DNA of 64,000 nt from positions 25,571 through 89,570 of the forward strand of contig JAEYSM010000051.1 of NCBI GenBank assembly GCA_023434665.1. The letters run 5' to 3'. Under the pieces are notes generated by a model. It saw only the letters and a program-made list of their open reading frames with translations, had not been told where the DNA came from and ran no database searches. Source of the stretch: Bacteroidota bacterium. Lineage in GTDB: Bacteria; Bacteroidota; Bacteroidia; Bacteroidales; Lentimicrobiaceae. The translations under genes were made by a program, and so were the position numbers. Numbering within the stretch: position 1 is the first letter of the stretch; each line of letters begins with the position of its first letter. Shown here in pieces: positions 53,839 to 62,571 of the stretch.

Positions 53839-56800
53839 TTATTTTTGGTGTTTTTCTGCAATCCAGTTTTTAGCATTTATGAAAGCTTCGATCCATGGAC
53901 TTATTTCATCCTCTTTTCGACCGGTAGGATAGTATGCCCAGTTCCAGGGATATAACGACCTTTCTAAATGAGGCATAATCGCCAGGTGTCGGCCATCATC
54001 AGAAGCTATTGCTGCAGTATTATAATCACAGCCGTTTGGATTTCCCGGATATTCAATAAAACTGTACTTTACAGGAATATGATATTGATTTTCGGCCATT
54101 GGAAGTATAAAACGTCCTTCTCCATGGGATACCCATATTCCTAATCGCCTTCCAACCATGGAGCCTAGCATTACAGTGTGATTTTCAAGGATATCAACAT
54201 TTAGGAATATAGACTCAAATTTTCCTGACACATTATGTCTCATTTTGGGCTTGTTCTCATGAAGTGGGTTAATTAAGCCCAATTCAACCATTAACTGACA
54301 ACCATTGCAAACACCCAGACTGAGTGTATCATTCCGCTTATAGAAAGCATCAAGTGCAGCTTTAGCAGCAGGATTGTAAAGAAACGCACCAGCCCAGCCT
54401 TTTGCCGAACCTAGTACATCACTATTTGAGAAGCCTCCAACAAAGACAATCATATTAATATCTTCCAATGTTTCTCTGCCGGTAATCAGGTCAGTCATGT
54501 GAACATCCTTCACATCAAAACCAGCAAGATGAAGAGACCAGGCCATTTCACGATCACCATTCACCCCTTTTTCCCTGATAATTGCTGCCCTGATACCCGA
54601 GGACTCTCTTCTGTCAGTATTAATTCCAAATTGGGCGAGTTTCCCCGAAAAGTCTTCCCCAAATTCATACGACAGGGGTTGATTTGAAAAATTATTATAT
54701 CGCTGTCGGGCCAATTCTTCACCACACTGTTTCTGATCCATGAGGAACGATGGGTAATACCAGATATTTCGCATATGGTCAACATCGATTTCTGTGTATC
54801 CCTCATTATATCTGATGTTTAAAAATCTTCTGAAGGATGGCTTTCCTATCACATGGAATCTAACCCCAGCCTCATGCAAAAGAACTGAAGCAAAATCTAG
54901 ATCATTAATTTGCAAAACAACACCTGGATTTTCACTGAACAGGAGTTTTATAATATCGCTCTCCTTAAAATCCGACATTTCAGCATCGATACCAATTCCG
55001 GGCTGTGCAAAGAGCATTTCCAGCAGAGTAGTAACCATACCACCTGACGATACATCATGGCCGGCTATCACTACATCTTTATCTATCAAAGTCTGAACCG
55101 ATTCAAAGGCAGCCGAAAAATATTTTGCATTTTCTACATTTGGAGTTTCTTCACCAACGGAAGACAAAACCTGTGAGAAAGCACTTCCTCCTAACCTGAA
55201 TGGAACATGGCTGAAATCGACATAGATAAGTGTAGAAGTAAACTCCGGTTGCAGCACTGGCCTGATAACCTTTTTAATATCACTTACTTCAGCAACAGCA
55301 CTTATAATCACGGTTCCTGGAGATAAAACCTTTTCACCATCAGGATACTTCTGAGTCATTGACAAAGAGTCTTTCCCTGTAGGAATATTAATTCCTAGTT
55401 CAATGGCAAATCTGGAAGCTGCTTCTACTGCTTCGTAAAGTCTTGCATCTTCTCCTTCATTGCGGCAAGGCCACATCCAGTTGGCACTCAATGAAACACC
55501 TTTCAATCCATGAGTCAATGGAGCAAATACAATATTAGTAAGAGCCTCTGCAATGGAAAGAACTGACCCGGCCGATGGATTAATAAGCCCGGAAACCGGT
55601 GCATGGCCAATTGAAGTCGCAATTCCTGATTTACCTTGATAATCAAGGGCAACTACACCTAAATTATTCAAAGGCAATTGGATAGGTCCTGCGGTTTGTT
55701 GCAATGCAACTCGGCCCGTTACCGATCTGTCCACTTTATTCGTCAACCAATCTTTACATGCTACAGATTCAAGTTGCAACACCTGCTCCAGATAATTCTT
55801 TAATTGAGACGCTTTATATGAAATACCAGCGTACCTTTTAATAACCTGGTTGTCGCGCATTATGGTACGCGGTGGCTTACCAAACATATCATGCAAGGCT
55901 AGATCAATTGGTTTGGTGTCCTTTTGATTATTGGCAAATACCAGGTGATGATCGTTGGTTGTTTCTCCAACCACAAAGAAGGGAGCTCTCTCTCTTTCAG
56001 CAACATTCTTAACTAATTCAATGTCCTCCTTTCTTACAACTAACCCCATTCGTTCCTGGGATTCATTCCCAATGATCTCTCTGTCGGAAAGTGTGGGATC
56101 TCCCACAGGTAATTTGTCAATATGAATTACTCCACCTGTTGCCTCGACCAATTCTGAAAGACAGTTTAGATGTCCTCCGGCTCCATGGTCATGAATAGAA
56201 ATAATTGGATTTTGATGGCTTTCAGTCATTGCCCTGACCACATTATACACCCTTTTTTGCATTTCGGGATTAGAGCGTTGAACAGCATTTAATTCCAGAG
56301 CATTACTGAACTGACCGGTTGCCACTGAAGAAACAGCACCACCGCCCATTCCAATACGGTAATTATCACCACCCATTACGACTACAGCATTTCCTTCGCC
56401 GGGTATATCTTTTTGACTATCATCCTTTTTGCCGTATCCAATTCCTCCGGCCAGCATTATTACTTTATCATAACCGTATGAATGTCCATTCTCCTGATGC
56501 TCAAAAGTTAATAAACTTCCACAAATCAAAGGCTGACCGAATTTATTTCCAAAATCACTAGCACCATTAGAGGCTTTGATGAGAATCTCTTCAGGAGAGT
56601 GATATAACCATTTGCGGGGCTTAACATTTCTCACCCATGGGTGCTTTTGGTCAATACGAGGATAAGATGTCATATAAACGGCTGTCCCGGCTAAAGGCAT
56701 GGATCCCTTACCTCCGGCCATACGATCACGAATTTCTCCACCACTACCGGTTGCAGCACCATTGAAAGGTTCGACAGTTGTAGGAAAATTATGGGTTTCA

Positions 56801-57531
56801 GCTTTAAGTGAAATTACCGATTCAACTTCCTTAATTTTAAAGAAATCGGGTTTATCCTGAGTATCCGGAGCAAATTGTTCAATTACCGGTCCCGATATAA
56901 AAGCTACGTTATCCTTATAAGCCGATACTATCTGATTGTGATTTTGCTTAGAAGTTTCCCTAATCATCGAGAACAAAGTATGAGGTTTCTCAACTCCATC
57001 AATAACAAAGGTCCCATTAAATATTTTATGCCGGCAATGCTCTGAATTAACCTGGGAGAAACCAAACACTTCGCTGTCGGTAAGCTTACGGCCAAGCTTC
57101 TTACTAAGTTCTTCAAGGTATTCAATTTCATCAACCGAAAGAGCTAATCCTTCCTGCAGGTTATAGGCATTCAGATCATCAATATGCATGAGAGACTCAG
57201 GTTCCTTGTCGATAGTAAAAACCTCCTGATTCAGCTCAGTATATTTTGCTTGCAGCATGGGATCATAATCTGCAGTTTCATCTGTAGTTGGATTGAATTC
57301 TTCTATCCTGGAAATATCAGAAATGCCCATATTTTGGGCCATTTCCACTGCATTCGTACTCCAGGGTGTTACCATTTCCTTTCGGGGGCCAACAAAAAAG
57401 CCCGATACTGACCGGGCTTCTATATATTCAGCTCCACCCAGAAGCCATGACAATTTGTTAATGTCTTCAGTTGTAAGTAATTGTTTACCTTCTATTGCGT
57501 ACGTATGTTTACCCTTAAAAAAATGAACCAT
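53839..57531 (-). CDS. purL: Phosphoribosylformylglycinamidine synthase (large fused type)
   Basis: 1230 aa, the long form that carries both the synthetase and the glutamine amidotransferase. It makes FGAM in purine synthesis. Visible blocks: ETHNFPTTVEPFNGAATGSGGEIRD, IHDHGAGGHLNCLSELVEATGG, and NESQERMGLVV in the synthetase half. The C-terminal class I amidotransferase has FVGGFSNSDVLGSAKGWAG and GVCNGCQLM (nucleophile Cys1075), with the PHLERS catalytic His and Glu near the C-terminus. No truncation. Single-gene unit, divergent from the YeiH gene. Confidence 0.97.
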   Translation of the reverse strand: MVHFFKGKHTYAIEGKQLLTTEDINKLSWLLGGAEYIEARSVSGFFVGPRKEMVTPWSTNAVEMAQNMGISDISRIEEFNPTTDETADYDPMLQAKYTELNQEVFTIDKEPESLMHIDDLNAYNLQEGLALSVDEIEYLEELSKKLGRKLTDSEVFGFSQVNSEHCRHKIFNGTFVIDGVEKPHTLFSMIRETSKQNHNQIVSAYKDNVAFISGPVIEQFAPDTQDKPDFFKIKEVESVISLKAETHNFPTTVEPFNGAATGSGGEIRDRMAGGKGSMPLAGTAVYMTSYPRIDQKHPWVRNVKPRKWLYHSPEEILIKASNGASDFGNKFGQPLICGSLLTFEHQENGHSYGYDKVIMLAGGIGYGKKDDSQKDIPGEGNAVVVMGGDNYRIGMGGGAVSSVATGQFSNALELNAVQRSNPEMQKRVYNVVRAMTESHQNPIISIHDHGAGGHLNCLSELVEATGGVIHIDKLPVGDPTLSDREIIGNESQERMGLVVRKEDIELVKNVAERERAPFFVVGETTNDHHLVFANNQKDTKPIDLALHDMFGKPPRTIMRDNQVIKRYAGISYKASQLKNYLEQVLQLESVACKDWLTNKVDRSVTGRVALQQTAGPIQLPLNNLGVVALDYQGKSGIATSIGHAPVSGLINPSAGSVLSIAEALTNIVFAPLTHGLKGVSLSANWMWPCRNEGEDARLYEAVEAASRFAIELGINIPTGKDSLSMTQKYPDGEKVLSPGTVIISAVAEVSDIKKVIRPVLQPEFTSTLIYVDFSHVPFRLGGSAFSQVLSSVGEETPNVENAKYFSAAFESVQTLIDKDVVIAGHDVSSGGMVTTLLEMLFAQPGIGIDAEMSDFKESDIIKLLFSENPGVVLQINDLDFASVLLHEAGVRFHVIGKPSFRRFLNIRYNEGYTEIDVDHMRNIWYYPSFLMDQKQCGEELARQRYNNFSNQPLSYEFGEDFSGKLAQFGINTDRRESSGIRAAIIREKGVNGDREMAWSLHLAGFDVKDVHMTDLITGRETLEDINMIVFVGGFSNSDVLGSAKGWAGAFLYNPAAKAALDAFYKRNDTLSLGVCNGCQLMVELGLINPLHENKPKMRHNVSGKFESIFLNVDILENHTVMLGSMVGRRLGIWVSHGEGRFILPMAENQYHIPVKYSFIEYPGNPNGCDYNTAAIASDDGRHLAIMPHLERSLYPWNWAYYPTGRKEDEISPWIEAFINAKNWIAEKHQK

Positions 57532-57559
57532 GGGAATTATAATTTGCAGTTTGAGAGTA

Positions 57560-57567
57560 CAAATTTA
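57560..57567 (-). promoter_or_regulatory. Candidate -7 element of purL
   Basis: Minus strand TAAATTTG, exact TAnnTTTG, 28 bp before the purL ATG. A TCTG lies 20 bp further upstream (3/4 of the -33 TTTG). I saw no clear PurR-like operator or purine riboswitch. Confidence 0.45.
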
Positions 57568-57622
57568 AGTTTTTTGACGTAATTTTTCAGATATTTGTCT
57601 CGCTAACTTAAATTCTTTGATC

Positions 57623-58909
57623 ATGAGAAGCAAATACAGTGTCAATGAAGACTGGGCTGCAGTTATTGTCGGTGTCATTCTAATACTAGCAATTGTTGCC
57701 TCCCTGTTCATACCTGAAATCCCTAAGATAATGCCAAAATTCGGCCCTAAAGCAGGCTGGACAGGATGGACGGTTTTAAGTACGGAAGTTTTTACTACCG
57801 GCAATACTATGAGAGTGATTGCCACTTTCTTTTATTTCTTCTTCTTCGCATTGGTGGGCTCCTGGTTAATGGGACGAAAGGGTAAAGAATTATTAGCTGC
57901 CTTCCCTGTTATCTTTGTACTTTCGATGATCGCTCAATTGATAGCAAGCAGTGGGTCAATGAAGAACCTGGGATTAGAAACTGTTATTTTCTCACTGTTA
58001 ATCGGACTATTTATAAGTAATGTAATCGGTACACCTAAATGGTTGAAAGAGGGAATACAGAGTGAGTTCTATATCAAGATAGGTCTCGTGATGCTAGGTG
58101 CAACCATACTTTTTGGGGAAATCATGAAAGCTGGCTTGTTTGGTCTTGCCCAGGCATTGATAGTGATCCTGGGGGTGTGGTATTTCGCTTTCTGGATAGC
58201 CAAAAAATTGAAAATTGACGAAGAATTAAGTATAATGCTTGCCAGCGCAGTCAGTATATGTGGGGTGTCTGCCGCTATTGCTACGGCAGGTGCAATCAAA
58301 GGTGATTCCAAAAAACTCAGTTATGTCATTTCGTTGGTACTGATCGTAGCCATTCCAATGATGATCTTTATGCCATTATTGGCAAAGTGGATCAATCTGA
58401 CTCCTGAAGTCACAGGAGCCTGGCTTGGAGGTACTATTGATACAACAGGAGCCGTTGTGGCTGCAGGTACAATTGCCGGCGATGTTGCACTTCAGTTTAG
58501 CACCATTGTAAAGTTCTCACAAAATGTTTTGTTAGGGGTAGCCGCATTCCTTATTTCAATTTATTGGTCATACCGCAAAACCAAAACCGAAAATCAAGAA
58601 AAACCTTCTCTGAAAGTTATTTGGGACCGTTTTCCAAAATTCGTTCTGGGATTTATCCTTACATCATTGGTATTTTCATTCCTTATTAATCCTGAAACAG
58701 CCAAAGCGGCTGGTTCAACCGTGAAAAGCTACCAATCGCTATGGTTTAACCTTGCTTTTATCTGTATCGGACTTGAGACCAAGTTCAAAGATCTGCTAAA
58801 AATGCAGCAAGGCAAACCAGCCGGTGCATTCTTAATTGCACAGGGATTTAATATCATCCTAACATTAATCGTGGCCTATGTCTTATTTGGAATTATAAGA
58901 CAAGGTTGA
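57623..58909 (+). CDS. YeiH/UPF0324 family putative sulfate exporter
   Basis: 428 aa from the ATG at 57623 (an in-frame TTG two codons earlier is discarded). About ten to twelve membrane helices. Conserved YeiH blocks: KIGLVMLGATILFGEI, LASAVSICGVSAAIATAGAI (the CGxSA helix), and LGGTIDTTGAVVAAGTIAGDVAL. The N-terminal part is longer than in E. coli YeiH by about 90 residues with two extra helices. The sulfate-export function of the family is a prediction in the literature. Divergent from purL, convergent with the small lipoprotein gene. Confidence 0.9.
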   Translation: MRSKYSVNEDWAAVIVGVILILAIVASLFIPEIPKIMPKFGPKAGWTGWTVLSTEVFTTGNTMRVIATFFYFFFFALVGSWLMGRKGKELLAAFPVIFVLSMIAQLIASSGSMKNLGLETVIFSLLIGLFISNVIGTPKWLKEGIQSEFYIKIGLVMLGATILFGEIMKAGLFGLAQALIVILGVWYFAFWIAKKLKIDEELSIMLASAVSICGVSAAIATAGAIKGDSKKLSYVISLVLIVAIPMMIFMPLLAKWINLTPEVTGAWLGGTIDTTGAVVAAGTIAGDVALQFSTIVKFSQNVLLGVAAFLISIYWSYRKTKTENQEKPSLKVIWDRFPKFVLGFILTSLVFSFLINPETAKAAGSTVKSYQSLWFNLAFICIGLETKFKDLLKMQQGKPAGAFLIAQGFNIILTLIVAYVLFGIIRQG

Positions 58910-58925
58910 TAAATGGGATAAGAGT

Positions 58926-59225
58926 CTAGCGGCGGCTTCCTTTACCTCCAAGGAATCCCCATCCACCACTTCCTATCAGGAAGCCAAGAGCATACCATGC
59001 GCCTGAATTATTAGGAGCATAGACAACTATATCATCTCTGAAAAACATGAGTACCAAGTCAATTGGAGCAATAATTCCATGCCATAGACCATAAAGAAAT
59101 CCATATGTCTGCCCATGTAAACAATCGGTTATTACTTCCTGGTTTGCACACGCTGACAACAGTGTGACAGCGACTAAAGCAACAGATAAGTTTGTGACTC
59201 TCTTGCTGATGAAGAACTTTTTCAT
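58926..59225 (-). CDS. Small lipoprotein of unknown function
   Basis: 99 aa. Lipoprotein signal with LLSAC, acylation at Cys26. The mature part has a DCLHGQTYGFLYGLWHG segment, a hydrophobic stretch (IIAPIDLVLMFF), then NNSGAWYALGFLIGSGGWGFLGG and a basic end. This pattern (GLWHGxIAP...NNxGxWYxxGFxxG) occurs in short proteins of various bacteria, but I know no function. The second hydrophobic segment suggests a second membrane contact. The Gly-rich end is unusual. Confidence 0.8.
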   Translation of the reverse strand: MKKFFISKRVTNLSVALVAVTLLSACANQEVITDCLHGQTYGFLYGLWHGIIAPIDLVLMFFRDDIVVYAPNNSGAWYALGFLIGSGGWGFLGGKGSRR

Positions 59226-59399
59226 ACTCTTGTAACTGTTTTTAAATAATGTGGCAATTTAATCATTGTTTGGTTAAATATTATTTTGAAAGGTATATTT
59301 ATTTGCAGGAAATGGTGTTCTTACCAATAAATTCTTCATATAGTTCAGCAAATCTTAAGTATTGTTTATCAATAATGTATAAGCTGTCCTAATTTGTTG

Positions 59400-59407
59400 T
59401 ACTTTTG
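59400..59407 (+). promoter_or_regulatory. Candidate -7 element of the DEAD-box helicase gene
   Basis: TACTTTTG, exact TAnnTTTG, 20 bp before the ATG at 59428, implying a short leader; the rest of the 202-bp divergent gap shows no further clear structure. Confidence 0.45.
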
Positions 59408-59427
59408 CACGCTATTTAAAATAATTT

Positions 59428-61347
59428 ATGCCTTCATTTAAAGAATTAGGCTTGAACGACTTGCTTCTGCAGGGAGTTGAAGCACTCGGTTTTAAAGAAC
59501 CGATGCCTGTCCAGGCAGAAGTAATACCCACGTTAGTTTCTAAACCTGTAGATTTAGTCGGATTAGCCCAAACAGGCACAGGTAAAACTGCTGCTTTTGG
59601 CCTTCCGGTTTTGCATCATGTCGATCCCGACCTGCATAAGACTCAGGTGCTGGTATTATGTCCAACACGTGAACTATGTCTGCAAATTGCCAGAGATATT
59701 GAAAACTTCGCTGCTTTTATACCAACAATCAAGGTTACCGCTGTTTATGGTGGTGCAAGCATTGAAAATCAAATTAAGCAACTACTGCAAGGACCGCAAA
59801 TTATTGTTGCCACTCCGGGTCGTCTTAATGATATGATTCGTCGTAAGAGAGTCGATTTTAGCAATGTTAAATGGGTTGTGCTTGATGAAGCCGACGAGAT
59901 GCTTGATATGGGATTCCAGGAAGAAGTGGACACCATACTTGAAACAACTCCTACAGAGAAGAATACCCTTTTGTTTTCGGCAACAATGCCGGCAGAAGTC
60001 GAAAGAATCCTTGCAAAGTATATGACTAACCCTGTCATTAAGACGATAGGGAAACGGAATACCGGTACAGCTAATGTAAAACATATGTATTACATGGTTC
60101 AGGCCCGCGATAGATATCCTGCTTTGAAAAGATTGGCCGATTTTAATCCAAATATTTATGCAATTATTTTTTGCAGAACAAGGATTGAAACTCAGGAAAT
60201 TGCTGACTCGTTAATACGCGACGGATACAATGCCGACTCACTTCATGGAGATCTATCACAGGCTCAAAGAGACCACGTAATGAATCGCTTCCGTAAAAAA
60301 ACATTGCAAATGCTTGTTGCTACTGATGTGGCAGCAAGAGGACTTGATGTAAATGATCTGACACATGTTATAAACTATAATCTACCTGATGATTCCGAAG
60401 TATATATTCATAGAAGTGGTAGAACCGGTAGAGCAGATAAGCAAGGCATTTCGATTGCAATTATCAATTTGAAGGAGAAGCATAAAATCCGTCAAATCGA
60501 AAAGATGATCGGAAGAGAATTTGCACAAGCTAAAGTCCCAACCGGAGTACAGGTTTGTGAAAAACAACTTTTCCATCATATTGATAGAATGGAGAATGTG
60601 GAAATAGATACTGAGATAGAATCATTCCTGCCAGTAATCTACAGAAAGCTTGATTGGATGACCAAAGAGGATCTTATAAGAAGATTTGTCTCCCTTGAAT
60701 TCAACAGATTCCTTGAATACTACAGGGATGCCAAAGATCTGAATGTTGAAGAAGATAAGAGGCAGGTTAGTGAAAGATCAGATAATCAATCCCGTTCAAG
60801 GAAGGGCAATCGCTATGACGACGACCGTAACCTTACCAGGATGTTTGTAAGTATTGGAAGAAAAGACCGGATAATGCCCCAGCAATTAATTGGTCTTATA
60901 AACGAAGTAACCAAAACCAGGGGAATTGAGATTGGCAGAATTGATATAATGGATAAATATTCATTCATTGATATAGATTCGGGTGCCGTTAAAAAGGTTC
61001 TTAAAGCATTTGCGAATTCCAATTATAATCCTGATGGCGTAAGAATTGAAGTGGCATCTGAAAGAGACAGTAGTGGTGGTGGCTCAAGGAGCCGCTCTCC
61101 TATTCGGGATAAGCGCAGATCCGACAATTCTGAGAAAAGATCAGATAGAAGGACTGAAAAAAGGTCAGAAAAAAAATCTGATGGGTATGGCAAAAGATCA
61201 GAAAGTTTTGAAAAAAGAACTGAAAAAAAATCGGGTGGATTTGAAAAACGAGATGATAAGAAGAAATCACAAAATGATGAGTTCATGTTTGATTCTCCAT
61301 GGAACCGACCTGCAAGGAAAAGTTCCGGAAGAGGTAAAAGAAGATAA
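59428..61347 (+). CDS. DEAD-box RNA helicase with DbpA-like RNA-binding domain and repetitive basic tail
   Basis: 639 aa. Helicase motifs in order: the Q-motif region (FKEPMPVQ), I AQTGTGKT (47-54), Ia PTREL, II DEAD (153-156), III SAT, V ATDVAARGLDV and VI HRSGRTGR. After a linker, residues about 470-550 form a DbpA/CsdA-type RNA-binding domain (TRMFVSIGRKDRIMPQQLIGLI). The last 80 residues are a low-complexity repeat of Lys/Arg-Arg/Lys-Ser/Thr-Glu units. Role: RNA unwinding in ribosome assembly or cold adaptation (DeaD/CsdA group). Single-gene unit. Confidence 0.94.
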   Translation: MPSFKELGLNDLLLQGVEALGFKEPMPVQAEVIPTLVSKPVDLVGLAQTGTGKTAAFGLPVLHHVDPDLHKTQVLVLCPTRELCLQIARDIENFAAFIPTIKVTAVYGGASIENQIKQLLQGPQIIVATPGRLNDMIRRKRVDFSNVKWVVLDEADEMLDMGFQEEVDTILETTPTEKNTLLFSATMPAEVERILAKYMTNPVIKTIGKRNTGTANVKHMYYMVQARDRYPALKRLADFNPNIYAIIFCRTRIETQEIADSLIRDGYNADSLHGDLSQAQRDHVMNRFRKKTLQMLVATDVAARGLDVNDLTHVINYNLPDDSEVYIHRSGRTGRADKQGISIAIINLKEKHKIRQIEKMIGREFAQAKVPTGVQVCEKQLFHHIDRMENVEIDTEIESFLPVIYRKLDWMTKEDLIRRFVSLEFNRFLEYYRDAKDLNVEEDKRQVSERSDNQSRSRKGNRYDDDRNLTRMFVSIGRKDRIMPQQLIGLINEVTKTRGIEIGRIDIMDKYSFIDIDSGAVKKVLKAFANSNYNPDGVRIEVASERDSSGGGSRSRSPIRDKRRSDNSEKRSDRRTEKRSEKKSDGYGKRSESFEKRTEKKSGGFEKRDDKKKSQNDEFMFDSPWNRPARKSSGRGKRR

Positions 61348-61351
61348 GAAC

Positions 61352-61388
61352 AAAAAAGAAAGGCTCACATTAGCGAGCCTTTCTTTTT
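61352..61388. terminator. Bidirectional terminator between the helicase gene and trxB
   Basis: AAAGAAAGGCTC/GAGCCTTTCTTT stem with an 8-9-base loop and T-run on the plus strand, A-run upstream giving a T-run on the minus strand. It ends both convergent genes. Confidence 0.9.
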
Positions 61389-61406
61389 GAAAACAGGTTA
61401 AGTAAA

Positions 61407-62402
61407 TTAATTAATAGCTTCTTTTATGGTGCTATTTTCTGCAGGCTGATCGAAAGAGCGAACACTTTGCAGAAAGCGTTCAGATTCAATGGCTGCCATG
61501 CATCCTGTTCCTGCGGCTGTAACCGCCTGGCGATAAACGTGATCCTGAACATCACCGGCTGCAAACACTCCGGGAATATTTGTCTGAGTAGTACCTGGAA
61601 TTGTTTTGATGTAGCCATTTTCATGCATGTCAATCTGACCTCTGAAAATTTTTGTATTTGGCTCATGGCCTATTGCTACAAAGAAACCCTGAATCTCAAT
61701 TTCTTTGAGTTCTCCGGTTTTAACATTTTCAAGTAGTGCACCGGTTACAACCTTTCCATCACCTAATATTTCGCGGGTGACATGGTTCCACAGGACCTCA
61801 ATATTTGGAGTATTGTTAACTCTATGTTGCATTGCCTTGCTTGCCCTGAGTTCATCCCTTCGGACAACCATATATACCTTTTTGGTCATCTTTGCCAGAT
61901 ATGTAGCTTCCTCAGCAGCAGTGTCTCCTCCACCAACAACGGCAACGGTTTGTCCTCTAAAGAAGAAACCATCACAAGTCGCACATGCTGAGACTCCGTG
62001 TCCATTATAACGAACCTCTGATTCTAAACCAAGATATTTGGCTGTGGCTCCAGTTGCAATTATAACTGTGTCGGCTAATACTTTTTTACCGTCGTCAGTG
62101 GTAAGTGTAAAAGGTCGCTTCGACAAATCAGCTTCAGTTATCATTCCCCATCTCAAATCGGTACCAAAACGTTCTGCCTGTTTTTGAAGATCAAGCATTA
62201 ACTCAGGGCCCATTATACCATCGGGATATCCTGGGAAATTATCCACTTCTGTTGTTGATGTTAATTGACCTCCTGGCTGCATACCTTGATAAACAACCGG
62301 TTTAAGATCTGCCCGTGCTGCATATATAGCTGCTGTATATCCGGCTGGGCCAGAACCAATAATCAAACATTCTACCCTTTCTAATTCAGAATCATTTTTC
62401 AT
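61407..62402 (-). CDS. trxB: Thioredoxin reductase
   Basis: 331 aa. NADPH:thioredoxin oxidoreductase. FAD motif GSGPAGYTAAIYAAR (16-30); redox-active CATC at Cys140-Cys143 (SACATCDGFFF); NADPH-binding VVGGGDTAAEEATYL; C-terminal AAGDVQDHVYRQAVTAAGTGC. Full length, all motifs intact. Convergent with the helicase gene. A one-mismatch -7 (TAACTTTA on the minus strand, at 62439-62446) with a TTTG 22 bp upstream is a possible promoter. Confidence 0.97.
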   Translation of the reverse strand: MKNDSELERVECLIIGSGPAGYTAAIYAARADLKPVVYQGMQPGGQLTSTTEVDNFPGYPDGIMGPELMLDLQKQAERFGTDLRWGMITEADLSKRPFTLTTDDGKKVLADTVIIATGATAKYLGLESEVRYNGHGVSACATCDGFFFRGQTVAVVGGGDTAAEEATYLAKMTKKVYMVVRRDELRASKAMQHRVNNTPNIEVLWNHVTREILGDGKVVTGALLENVKTGELKEIEIQGFFVAIGHEPNTKIFRGQIDMHENGYIKTIPGTTQTNIPGVFAAGDVQDHVYRQAVTAAGTGCMAAIESERFLQSVRSFDQPAENSTIKEAIN

Positions 62403-62571
62403 TTATTATGACGTTATGTGTAACACTAGATTTGGCGGTAAAGTTAGAGTTTTTACCTTAAAATTTTTCAAAACAATGACCTTTGTTCATTTAGATTATA
62501 AACACAGGATTAAAAGAGAAAGATACAAACTCTGTGCCTTTGTTGGAATATTGACAAAATGACATATTTCT

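Noticed and set aside
53722..53955. 77-codon plus-strand frame next to the SDR gene
   Set aside because: It covers the SDR promoter and runs antisense into purL; composition is not protein-like.
61046..61390. 114-codon plus-strand frame in the helicase tail
   Set aside because: An alternate frame of the repetitive Lys/Arg-rich tail, which is open in several frames because of its A-rich bias.
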